From positions 1,550,001-1,614,000 of the forward strand of contig OZ245829.1 in NCBI GenBank assembly GCA_965228625.1: a stretch of 64,000 nucleotides of DNA, read 5' to 3'. The stretch comes from UBA2767 sp965228625 (GTDB lineage Bacteria > Pseudomonadota > Alphaproteobacteria > Rhizobiales > Methyloligellaceae). Below, one piece after another: positions 6,973 through 14,199 of the stretch. Position 1 is the first letter of the stretch, and each line of letters opens with the position of its first letter. Under the pieces are notes generated by a model. The model was not told the DNA's origin and ran no database searches. It saw only the letters and a list, made by a program, of their open reading frames with translations. A program made the position numbers and the translations under genes.

Positions 6973-7100
6973 CGCCACGCTTCTTCCGTCCCACCGCCCT
7001 CAGCGTCGCCGTTAGCCCGGCCTCGGCGTTCAGGGTCGGTATCACCACGGAAATCATGGGCGCGACCTATCATGTCTTGGGCGAAAGCGGCAAGGTGTGG
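6927..7100 (-). repeat. Motif plus module R1 copy C (longest copy)
   Basis: GATTACGGTGACAGTTTAC (6927-6945, plus strand) runs into R1. From 7020 to 7100 the sequence equals 4092-4172 of the intact GT2 gene and leader with one mismatch. It carries the second 42-codon chimeric frame, 6929-7057 on the minus strand. Confidence 0.85.
6929..7057 (-). pseudogene. Chimeric GT2-fragment frame, copy C (42 codons)
   Basis: ATG at 7057 starts MISVVIPTLNAEAGLTATLR and continues into VGRKKRGAKPNDGKQFGKLS and a final P, stopping at TAA 6929-6931 in the repeat motif. Same length as copy A despite many base differences. Whether it is translated is unknown; it would inherit the GT2 gene's leader. Confidence 0.6.
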
Positions 7101-7189
7101 CCAAATATATTTGGTGGAACAGTTTACCTAATTCCTCACCTCCTCCAGACGGTGGCGAGGACAGGCAAGCAATCAAGTAAACTGTCCCC
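7101..7189. repeat. Palindrome and inverted motif pair before the heparinase gene
   Basis: CCAAATATATTTGG (7101-7114) is a perfect palindrome. It is followed by GGAACAGTTTAC (7116-7127) and the inverted GTAAACTGTCC (7177-7187), which bracket a small CCTCACC...GGTGGCGAGG hairpin. The arrangement resembles paired REP elements (two inverted copies around a stem). Confidence 0.65.
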
Positions 7190-7207
7190 CGCATAGAGAG
7201 GCTTGCC

Positions 7208-9142
7208 ATGCGCCCACGCCGTCTCGCATCCGCCGTTGCCGCCTTAGTTCTGATCGTCATCGGCTGCGGGGCAGCCGCCCGGAACCAACCGTCAGGTCCG
7301 AGCATGATGCTCAATGATGGGGTCATCGCGCGCCTGAAATCGGCTGCCAAGACCGACAACGATACGAACAGACGCCTGCAGCAATTGCGCGCCAGCGCCG
7401 ATGCGATCCTCGATCAGCCGCTCATTGCCGCGCGGTTGAGGCAAACAGGCTCCGGAGAACCGTTGACGGTGCTTTTCGCCGCGCGTGAAATGCTGCAACG
7501 GATGACCGAACTGGGCCTGGCCTGGAATTTGTGGGGTGACGAGCGGTACGCCATCCGTGGGCGCAGGGAACTGCTGGGGGTCGCCGCACTTGACGACTGG
7601 AACCCCGAGAAATTTCTTGCGACCGCGGAAATGTCGGCGGCCGTGGCGATCGGGCTGGACTGGTTCACGAACCATCTTGGCGACGCCGACAAGGCGACAA
7701 TCGCCCGTGCCCTTATCAAGCTGGGCATCGAACCCGGTCTGCAGTATTACGAGGGCAATGGAGGCGACGGCCGCGGCTCCTGGGTTCGCCCGCGCGCACG
7801 CAATGCAAGCGCAACGCCTGCGACCGAAAAGGCCGACCATGACTGGGAGGCCGGTTCATTCAATTGGAACATGGTCTGCAACGGCGGCATGGCCCTGGCG
7901 GCCCTGGCCATACGCTTCACCCACCGCGACCTCTCCGACCGCCTCCTGGAACACAGCGTCGAATCGATCGCCTTCGGCTTTGCCGAGTATGGTGACGACG
8001 GGGGATTTGCCGAAGGTCCGGAATACTGGTCGCTGGCGACGCGATATGCGGTTTCGTTCCTGAGCGCCGCGAAGGACATCCTCGGGAATGACTTCGGCTT
8101 TGGACGCACGCCCGGATTCGGCAAGACCGGCGACTTCATTCTTCATCTCACCGGACCGACCGGACTCGCATTCAATTTCGGCGACAGCGATACCGACCCC
8201 AATCGCACCGCGCTTTCCTGGCTCAGCCAACGTTACGACCGCCCGGTCGACGCCTGGTTCGCCCGTCATAGATCGCCCGGGTCCCGGCTGGCGCTGAGCC
8301 TGGTGTGGCGTGTCTCCGATGACGGAAAGGACCCTGTCGTGGCCGGTGTTCACCCGGATCACTGGTTCAGGTCCGTCGGTGTGGCGACGTTCCGCTCCGC
8401 CTGGCTGGAACCGATGGCCCTGTTTGCGGGTCTCAAAGGCGGCGACACCAGCGGCCACCACACGCATCTGGATTTGGGAACCTTTGTCATCGACGGGCTC
8501 GGGCAGCGCTGGGCCATTGAGCTTGGCCGCGGCAACTACGCTCTTCCGGGCTACTTCGGCGACAAGCGTTGGACCTATTACAGGACCTCCACCGCCGGGC
8601 AGAACACGTTGATGTTTGATGGCGAAAACCAGATCCCGGGTGCGGTTGCGCCGGTGACGGCGTTTCGGCGCTCGCCCGGGCTGAGCTTCGCCATTACCGA
8701 CCTGGGGTCCGCCTACGGCGTTGCCGCGCAGAGCATCCGCAGAGGCCTGGCGCTGATCGGCGGGCGCACGATCCTGGTTCAGGACGAAATCGGCGGCGAC
8801 AAGCCCTCCTCTGTGCGCTGGGGCATGCACACGCACAGCCAGGTGTCCGTAAGCGCTCAAGATCCGGCGACACTGATCCTGCGCCAGGGCGGCCAGACGC
8901 TCGGCGCACGTATCTTGAGCCCGCCCGGTGCCCGTTTCTCGGTCGTGTCAGCCAGCCAGCCGCCACCGCAGAATTCGAATGCAGGCGTCGTCAAGGTCGT
9001 GATCGATCTGCCCGCCGTCACGGCTGGAACCAGGCGCCGGATTGCCGTGCTCCTTGAACCGGGCGCGGACAAGCCACCCGATGCCATCGACGTCGTACCG
9101 CTGGCCGCATGGGATGGCGGGTGGCGGCCGGGGCGTGACTGA
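7208..9142 (+). CDS. Heparinase II/III-family protein, putative lipoprotein
   Basis: 644 aa. N-terminus RRLASAVAALVLIVIGCGAAA has a lipobox-like VIGC around residue 20, so it is probably an envelope lipoprotein. An all-alpha N-terminal half is followed by the heparinase II/III C-terminal region with GGDTSGHHTHLDLGTFVIDG (the His cluster expected of the catalytic/metal site), WAIELGRGNY, RTSTAGQNTLMFDGENQ and a beta-rich end. It would cleave an acidic polysaccharide such as alginate or a glycosaminoglycan; the substrate is not predictable here. It lies inside the repeat island, bounded by the inverted motif pair and a further motif copy at 9170-9188, though its base composition is close to that of the host. 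Confidence 0.82.
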   Translation: MRPRRLASAVAALVLIVIGCGAAARNQPSGPSMMLNDGVIARLKSAAKTDNDTNRRLQQLRASADAILDQPLIAARLRQTGSGEPLTVLFAAREMLQRMTELGLAWNLWGDERYAIRGRRELLGVAALDDWNPEKFLATAEMSAAVAIGLDWFTNHLGDADKATIARALIKLGIEPGLQYYEGNGGDGRGSWVRPRARNASATPATEKADHDWEAGSFNWNMVCNGGMALAALAIRFTHRDLSDRLLEHSVESIAFGFAEYGDDGGFAEGPEYWSLATRYAVSFLSAAKDILGNDFGFGRTPGFGKTGDFILHLTGPTGLAFNFGDSDTDPNRTALSWLSQRYDRPVDAWFARHRSPGSRLALSLVWRVSDDGKDPVVAGVHPDHWFRSVGVATFRSAWLEPMALFAGLKGGDTSGHHTHLDLGTFVIDGLGQRWAIELGRGNYALPGYFGDKRWTYYRTSTAGQNTLMFDGENQIPGAVAPVTAFRRSPGLSFAITDLGSAYGVAAQSIRRGLALIGGRTILVQDEIGGDKPSSVRWGMHTHSQVSVSAQDPATLILRQGGQTLGARILSPPGARFSVVSASQPPPQNSNAGVVKVVIDLPAVTAGTRRRIAVLLEPGADKPPDAIDVVPLAAWDGGWRPGRD

Positions 9143-9169
9143 CGCGTGGTCGGAGAGCGGTATGGTTCG

Positions 9170-9188
9170 GATTACGGTGACAGGTTAC
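9170..9188 (+). repeat. Copy of the repeat motif after the heparinase gene
   Basis: GATTACGGTGACAGGTTAC, one base different from the consensus, 28 nt downstream of the heparinase stop. Together with 7177-7187 (opposite orientation) it brackets that gene. Confidence 0.8.
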
Positions 9189-9238
9189 TGAATCATCCGC
9201 CCGCCTTCGGATCCCGTCCTTGAATTGGAAACTCTGAA

Positions 9239-9514
9239 ATGAACCAAAAGCCCATCGTCTTCACAACGCGGATCCTGCGCAAACAGTCGGACCTGCCGCG
9301 TTACATCGTCGTGAAGCCGGAACATGTCGAGGGTCGCAGCACGGCTTTTCCCGCGATGGTCAGCCTCAACCAGTCGCCGCCCTTCGCGCGGAACATCCGT
9401 CCCTGGGGCAAGGGGTCCGATGTCTTCTTCTTCAACCTGACCGAGCCGCAGTGCAAGAAGGCGGGGCTTGATACGGGTGACGAATGCGAAGTGCGAATTG
9501 AGCCGGAGGACTAA
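9239..9514 (+). CDS. Small DUF1905-like protein
   Basis: 91 aa, no signal or membrane segment. The order of features (FTTRILR at the N-terminus, LPRYIVVKPEHV, a basic centre, then KGSDVFFFNLTEPQCKKAGL and DTGDECEVRIEPED) resembles small DUF1905-type beta-barrel domains, whose C-terminal signature is a G-D-x-V-x-V/I strand. The assignment is tentative. Normal host-like composition. It is isolated between a repeat motif copy (9170-9188) and the AT-rich cargo genes that follow the partial R2. Confidence 0.5.
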   Translation: MNQKPIVFTTRILRKQSDLPRYIVVKPEHVEGRSTAFPAMVSLNQSPPFARNIRPWGKGSDVFFFNLTEPQCKKAGLDTGDECEVRIEPED

Positions 9515-9568
9515 CTTGAGATATTCACAGCATGAATTGAGTAGGCTATCCGTTTGATTGGCGAATAG

Positions 9569-9598
9569 CTCGGCATGGTCCACGGGAAGCCGGGTGTG
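9569..9598 (+). repeat. Partial module R2 (fourth copy)
   Basis: CTCGGCATGGTC, then ACGGGAAG and CGGGTGT, matches the 3' third of R2 with three visible differences. As at 5093, it is followed within about 30 nt by an AGAGAG stretch and an AT-rich membrane-protein gene. Confidence 0.65.
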
Positions 9599-9623
9599 CT
9601 TGTAGAATATACAGAGAGATCCA

Positions 9624-9878
9624 TTGAGCGGTATTTTTCAAAATAGCTATTACGTTTTTGAAACAATTGCAGTTTTATTAATTGCAATATCGTTGTTTTT
9701 TCTAGCGAAATTCAACAATGGCTACATAGAATCTGTAAAAAGCATGAAAATAAAGAATATTGTTAATTTTATTAATAGAAAAACAAGTGCCAAATATCTA
9801 TTTTTGTCTCTATTATTATTATTTATTTACGTTTTTATTAGTTTATTAATTAGAATAATAAATGATGCGCAACATTAA
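9624..9878 (+). CDS. Small very AT-rich two-helix membrane protein
   Basis: 84 aa with a TTG start (9624) behind AGAGAG. Two hydrophobic segments (YYVFETIAVLLIAISLFFLA and KYLFLSLLLLFIYVFISLLI) flank a basic loop (SVKSMKIKNIVNFINRK). It is the most AT-rich gene in the window. It overlaps the next gene by 17 nt in another frame, so the two are probably translated together. Its position right after a partial R2 copy matches the other cargo genes. Function unknown. Confidence 0.5.
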   Translation: MSGIFQNSYYVFETIAVLLIAISLFFLAKFNNGYIESVKSMKIKNIVNFINRKTSAKYLFLSLLLLFIYVFISLLIRIINDAQH

Positions 9879-10479
9879 GTATGCACTTTTCGTCTTTGTC
9901 GCCGGACTGGTCTCAGTTGCCGTCTATTTTTCTGTGGCTATTTTGGCATCCGAATCCGAAACCGCTTGCGACATCACGAACGTTTTTTCGAGAGATTTTT
10001 CAGACGTCTTGAACAGTTCAATTGAGGATTCGCTGTCTGACAAAAACCCGTCGATCGATTTCCGGAAGATCGGCCCGGAATGGCATTCGGTGTGTCTGAC
10101 GAGCAGGGGTTATGCGGGCAACTACGACTCATACAGCTACGCACGCAACGTGGACTCTCACTATGACCTTCTGCGTCAACACGGATTGAGGTGGCACTAT
10201 AAAGGGAAAGTCGCGTGCTGGGGATGGTCGGACAAATACATCACAGCGATCTTCCTATCCAAAGACGGGATGTTCGCGCAGAAGCTATCTGTTCCCCAAG
10301 AACGTCCCCGTCGCTTCAGCACGTCATATTCGAAGGCGCATTTGCAGCGAGACGACCTATCTCAATGTTCTCGCGTCAAAGACGCGGTTGCTTCATGTGT
10401 TTGGTGGGAGCGAAAACCTGGGCAAAAACTATGTCACCTCTACTTCCGCACGCCTCAAACAAACCCCAAATCTGAATAG
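9862..10479 (+). CDS. Hypothetical membrane-anchored protein
   Basis: 205 aa (ATG 9862, alternative ATG 9865). A single N-terminal hydrophobic segment (YALFVFVAGLVSVAVYFSVA) precedes a soluble domain with several cysteines (ETACDIT, WHSVCLTSRGY, KVACWGWSD, LSQCSR, VASCVWWER, KLCHLYF), consistent with an exported domain with disulfides. The block GLRWHYKGKVACWGWSD and the following hydrophobic strand form its core. I do not recognise the family. It overlaps the preceding two-helix gene and would form a two-gene unit with it. Convergent with the TPR gene, 11 nt between stops. Confidence 0.5.
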   Translation: MMRNIKYALFVFVAGLVSVAVYFSVAILASESETACDITNVFSRDFSDVLNSSIEDSLSDKNPSIDFRKIGPEWHSVCLTSRGYAGNYDSYSYARNVDSHYDLLRQHGLRWHYKGKVACWGWSDKYITAIFLSKDGMFAQKLSVPQERPRRFSTSYSKAHLQRDDLSQCSRVKDAVASCVWWERKPGQKLCHLYFRTPQTNPKSE

Positions 10480-10490
10480 GCAATGTCCGC

Positions 10491-11032
10491 CTAAATCTCC
10501 CGCCCTTTGAGGACCCTTCGGATCATCAGCGCATTCATTTTCGCACCCGCCATGTTGGGGTGGATGTCGAGCGCGGCCTCGAAAGCGGCGAGCGCCTTCT
10601 CCAGGTCCTCCAGTTTCGAGTAGATCAGTCCGCGGCCCGACAACGCACCGAAGTGGCGCGGCTCCAGTTCAAGCGTCTTCTCGATGTCGGCCAGCGACGC
10701 GTCGTAATTGCCGAGCAGATAATGCACCGTGGCGCGCTTGTTCCACCCTTCCGCAAAACCGGGCGCAAGCTCGACGATCTCGTCGAAGGATTTGAGGGCC
10801 TGCGCGTTCGCGCCGCCATTCATGTGGGCGATGCCGATCTCCAGCAGTCGCTGGACCTTGGTATCCGGGGTCTCCAGCCAGATCGCCCAGATCTTCTGCT
10901 CCGTCGCCACGGCCTCCATGCCATCGGACGCCTTCAAGTTCGCGAACAGATCGTTGAGCCGCGCGTCCGTCTGGTCGGCGCTGGCCGGCCCGCAAGCGCA
11001 ATCACCAGAGTGAGGATCATGAGAAACCGCAT
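10491..11032 (-). pseudogene. TPR-repeat protein with frameshifted signal peptide
   Basis: The 3' frame (10491-10937) encodes 148 aa with about three TPR units (RLLEIGIAHMNGGANAQALK, AEGWNKRATVHYLLGNYDAS, HFGALSGRGLIYSKLEDLEK). A signal peptide starting at ATG 11032 (MRFLMILTLVIALA) is in a different frame and stops at 10937. Adding one base in the GGGCCGG run (about 10984-10991) would join it to PASADQTDARLNDLFANLKA and restore a periplasmic protein. Either a true one-base deletion or a sequencing error. If translated only from the TTG at 10937 the protein would stay in the cytoplasm. Confidence 0.65.
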
Positions 11033-11138
11033 GACAGGAAGCTTAGTACAGCGGGCGTCATCGCAAAACGGGAGGGGCGACGGTGCGCCAAAATCATTTT
11101 GTTCTTGATTTGTTCTCAAATCCGGGTAATGTCGATTC

Positions 11139-12266
11139 ATGGACCTGCAGCCCCCTCATACCCCGCCGGTCCGACAGACGGTGGCGTCCGAGCCGGAGAC
11201 CGTTCCGGCCGGGCGCCGCCGTGGCCGCGGCACCGTGTCGAACCGCTCCGGACGCTTCGAGGCGGAAGTCCGCAGCGAGGCCGACGACGGCTGGAACATC
11301 CTCGAGGACCTCGAGGCGTTCGCCACGTCGGTGCAGGACGAGCGGGCCAAGTCGATCATCACCACCAACAATTCGCCAGACATCGGCTTTGACCAGTCGA
11401 TCAACCCCTATCGCGGCTGCGAGCATGGCTGCGTCTATTGTTACGCGCGCCCGACCCACGCCTTCGTGGGTCTCTCGCCCGGGCTCGATTTCGAAAGCAA
11501 ACTGTTCGCCAAGGTGAACGCGCCGGACCTGCTGGAGCAGGAGCTTGGGGACCCGAAATACAAGGTCAAGACGATCGCGCTCGGCACCAACACCGACCCC
11601 TATCAGCCGACCGAGCGGCGCTACCGCATCACGCGGCGGCTGCTGGAGATCTTCGAACGCACCAATCATCCCGTCGGCATCGTGACCAAGTCGGCGCTGG
11701 TGTTGCGCGACAAGGATATTCTTGGCCGTATGGCAAAGCGGGGGCTGGCCAAGGTCTGCCTGTCCGTCACGACGCTCGACCGCAAGCTCGCCCGCACCAT
11801 GGAGCCACGCGCCTCGACACCGGAGAAACGCCTTGCAGCGCTTGAGGAGCTCAGCGCTGCCGGCATTCCGACGGCGGTCATGGTCGCGCCGATCATCCCG
11901 GCGCTCAACGATCCGGAAATCGAGAAGATCCTGACCCGCGCCAAGGCCGCCGGCGCGCAGGAAGCCGGCTACGTGGTGCTGCGGCTTCCGCTCGAAATCA
12001 GCGATCTGTTCCAGGAATGGCTGCTGGAGAACGCGCCGGACCGCGCCAAACGGGTCATGTCGCTGATGCGCTCCATGCGCGGCGGCAAGGACTACGATTC
12101 CCGCTGGAAGAAGCGCATGAGCGGCCAGGGCCCCTATGCCTGGCAGATCGGGCGGCGGTTCGAGCTCGCCACCAAGCGCCTCGGGCTGAACGTGCGCAAA
12201 TACGATCTGCGGAAAGATCTGTTCGAGCCGCCCGTGCTCGTCGGCCAGCAACTCCCCCTCCTCTGA
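11139..12266 (+). CDS. PA0069-family radical SAM protein
   Basis: 375 aa. The [4Fe-4S] motif CEHGCVYCY (C-x3-C-x2-C) lies near residues 94-102 within INPYRGCEHGCVYCYARPTH, followed by the SAM-domain blocks TIALGTNTDPYQPTER, VGIVTKSALVLRD and AVMVAPIIPALND. This is the SplB-related PA0069/Rv2578c family, whose substrate is unknown. The first ~60 residues are basic and low complexity (PAGRRRGRGTVSNRSGR). Monocistronic or co-transcribed with rnhB (46-nt gap). Confidence 0.85.
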   Translation: MDLQPPHTPPVRQTVASEPETVPAGRRRGRGTVSNRSGRFEAEVRSEADDGWNILEDLEAFATSVQDERAKSIITTNNSPDIGFDQSINPYRGCEHGCVYCYARPTHAFVGLSPGLDFESKLFAKVNAPDLLEQELGDPKYKVKTIALGTNTDPYQPTERRYRITRRLLEIFERTNHPVGIVTKSALVLRDKDILGRMAKRGLAKVCLSVTTLDRKLARTMEPRASTPEKRLAALEELSAAGIPTAVMVAPIIPALNDPEIEKILTRAKAAGAQEAGYVVLRLPLEISDLFQEWLLENAPDRAKRVMSLMRSMRGGKDYDSRWKKRMSGQGPYAWQIGRRFELATKRLGLNVRKYDLRKDLFEPPVLVGQQLPLL

Positions 12267-12311
12267 CCGGTCCCGCGCGTTTTTGGACTTGCGCGTGTCC
12301 GCCATCGCGGC

Positions 12312-12968
12312 ATGCTCGTGTTCATGCGGGGCAAAAATGATTCGGCTTGCGGTCCGGACTGGACCCACGAGGCCAGGCTGCAGGGCCGCCATGGCGGTCT
12401 CGTGGCCGGCATCGACGAGGCGGGCCGCGGCCCCTGGGCCGGACCGGTCGTCGCGGCGGCGGTCATCCTCGATCCGGCGCAGACGCCGGCGGGCCTGAAC
12501 GACTCCAAGAAACTGAAAGAGCCGGAGCGCGAGACGCTGTTCGACAAGATTCTCGCGTGCGCCAGCGTCGGCGTCGGCATTGCCGACGTCGCCCGTATCG
12601 ACCGCGACAACATCCTGCAGGCGACGCTCTGGGCCATGGCGCAGGCCCTCGCCGCGCTACCCGACCGACCCGCATGCGCGCTCGTCGACGGCAACAAGTG
12701 TCCCGACCTCCCCTGCCCGGCGGAACCGCTCGTCAAGGGGGATGCCCTTTCGCTGAGCATCGCCGCCGCCTCGATCATCGCCAAGGTCTCGCGCGACCGG
12801 ATCATGCGCGACGCGGCGCGCGCCTACCCCTCCTACGGATGGGAGCGCAACAAGGGGTACGGGACGAAGCAGCACGCACGCGCCCTCTCGCGCTACGGCG
12901 CCACGCCGTTTCACCGCCATTCCTACAAGCCCGTCCGGGCCGCACTTGCCCGCGCGTCGACGGCGTAA
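12312..12968 (+). CDS. rnhB: Ribonuclease HII
   Basis: 218 aa. Type 2 RNase H signature GIDEAGRGPWAGPVVAAAVI with catalytic D35 and E36; further acidic residues in ALVDGNKCPD and the SIIAKVSRDRIMRDAA helix; Y-G-W and HARALSRYGATPFHRHSY in the C-terminal region. It removes ribonucleotides from DNA-RNA hybrids, and the GRG motif is typical for recognition of single ribonucleotides in DNA. Start could be ATG 12312 or ATG 12324. It precedes ccrM by about 110 nt, an arrangement common in the order. Confidence 0.93.
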   Translation: MLVFMRGKNDSACGPDWTHEARLQGRHGGLVAGIDEAGRGPWAGPVVAAAVILDPAQTPAGLNDSKKLKEPERETLFDKILACASVGVGIADVARIDRDNILQATLWAMAQALAALPDRPACALVDGNKCPDLPCPAEPLVKGDALSLSIAAASIIAKVSRDRIMRDAARAYPSYGWERNKGYGTKQHARALSRYGATPFHRHSYKPVRAALARASTA

Positions 12969-13076
12969 GCCGGTTAAGCCGGCCTTTACCTTGATCGCGG
13001 CACACTAGAGCGTCAGGATAGTCGATCCCGAGCGGCCCGCGTTTGGGCCGAGTGCTCGCGTATCGGGGGAAGTGTA

Positions 13077-14180
13077 ATGCGTATGCGTAAGCCGCGGCGC
13101 GCCGATCTGGCCGTCGACCGGATCATCGTTGGCGATTGCGTGGAAGAACTGCGCCGCCTGCCCGAGGGAAGCGTGGATCTCGTCTTCGCCGACCCGCCCT
13201 ACAATCTGCAGCTCGACGGCGAGTTGATGCGCCCGAACAACACGCGCGTCGACGGCGTCGACAATGACTGGGACAAGTTCTCGAACTTTGCCTCCTATGA
13301 CGCCTTCACCCGCGACTGGTTGGCCGCCTGCCGCGATATCCTGAAACCCGATGGCGCGCTGTGGGTGATCGGCAGCTACCACAATATCTTCCGCGTCGGC
13401 GCCGTGCTGCAGGATCTGGGGTACTGGATCCTCAACGACGTGATCTGGCGCAAGACCAATCCGATGCCGAATTTCCGGGGCAAACGTTTCACAAATGCCC
13501 ATGAGACGATGATCTGGGCCGGGCGCGGCGCGGAGTCCCGCTACACCTTCAACTACGAAGCGATGAAGGCGCTCAACGAGGACCTGCAGATGCGCTCCGA
13601 CTGGCTGTTCCCGATCTGCTCAGGCGCGGAGCGCCTCAAGGACGGCAACGGCAAGAAGGCGCACCCGACGCAGAAACCGGAAAGCCTCCTGCAGCGCGTC
13701 CTGCTGGCCTCATCCAATCCGGGCGACGTTGTGCTCGACCCGTTCTTCGGAACCGGCACGACCGGTGCGGCGGCCAAGCGGCTCGGGCGGCACTGGATCG
13801 GCATCGAGCGCGACAAGACCTACGTCCGCGTCGCCGAGAAGCGCATCAAGAGCATCAAACCGCTCGACGCCGAGACACTGGACGTCAGCAAGGGCAAGCG
13901 CGCCGCCCCGCGCGTGCCGTTCGGAACCATCGTCGAACTCGGCATGCTCAAGCCCGGCGAGAAACTGTACGACACCCGCGCCCGCCACGAAGCCAAGGTC
14001 CGGGCCGACGGCTCCATTGCCTGCGCCGGCGAGCAGGGCTCGATCCACAAGATCGGCGCCCACGTGCAGGGCGCACAGGCGTGTAACGGCTGGACCTTCT
14101 GGCATTACGAAACGGGCGGCGAGCTGAAGCCGATCGACGCCCTGCGCGACCAGGCGCGCGCGCATCTGGGAATGTCCTGA
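13077..14180 (+). CDS. ccrM: CcrM-type adenine-N6 DNA methyltransferase (expected site GANTC)
   Basis: 367 aa. The catalytic motif IV DPPYNLQL (near residue 41) precedes the SAM-binding DPFFGTGTTGAAAKRLGRHW, the order of beta-class N6-adenine methyltransferases. The ~85-residue C-terminal extension (after RAAPRVPFGTIVELGMLKPG) carries the PxGT..ELGxLxPG block characteristic of CcrM homologues. CcrM methylates GANTC late in the cell cycle in Alphaproteobacteria; site specificity is inferred from family. ATG 13077 follows GGGGAAG; ATG 13083 is an alternative. I see no GANTC in the ~100 bp upstream. Confidence 0.93.
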   Translation: MRMRKPRRADLAVDRIIVGDCVEELRRLPEGSVDLVFADPPYNLQLDGELMRPNNTRVDGVDNDWDKFSNFASYDAFTRDWLAACRDILKPDGALWVIGSYHNIFRVGAVLQDLGYWILNDVIWRKTNPMPNFRGKRFTNAHETMIWAGRGAESRYTFNYEAMKALNEDLQMRSDWLFPICSGAERLKDGNGKKAHPTQKPESLLQRVLLASSNPGDVVLDPFFGTGTTGAAAKRLGRHWIGIERDKTYVRVAEKRIKSIKPLDAETLDVSKGKRAAPRVPFGTIVELGMLKPGEKLYDTRARHEAKVRADGSIACAGEQGSIHKIGAHVQGAQACNGWTFWHYETGGELKPIDALRDQARAHLGMS

Positions 14181-14199
14181 AGCGATACCGGCTCGCAAC

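Noticed and set aside
13005..13076. GANTC autoregulatory site before ccrM
   Set aside because: No GANTC sequence was found in the intergenic region upstream of the start.
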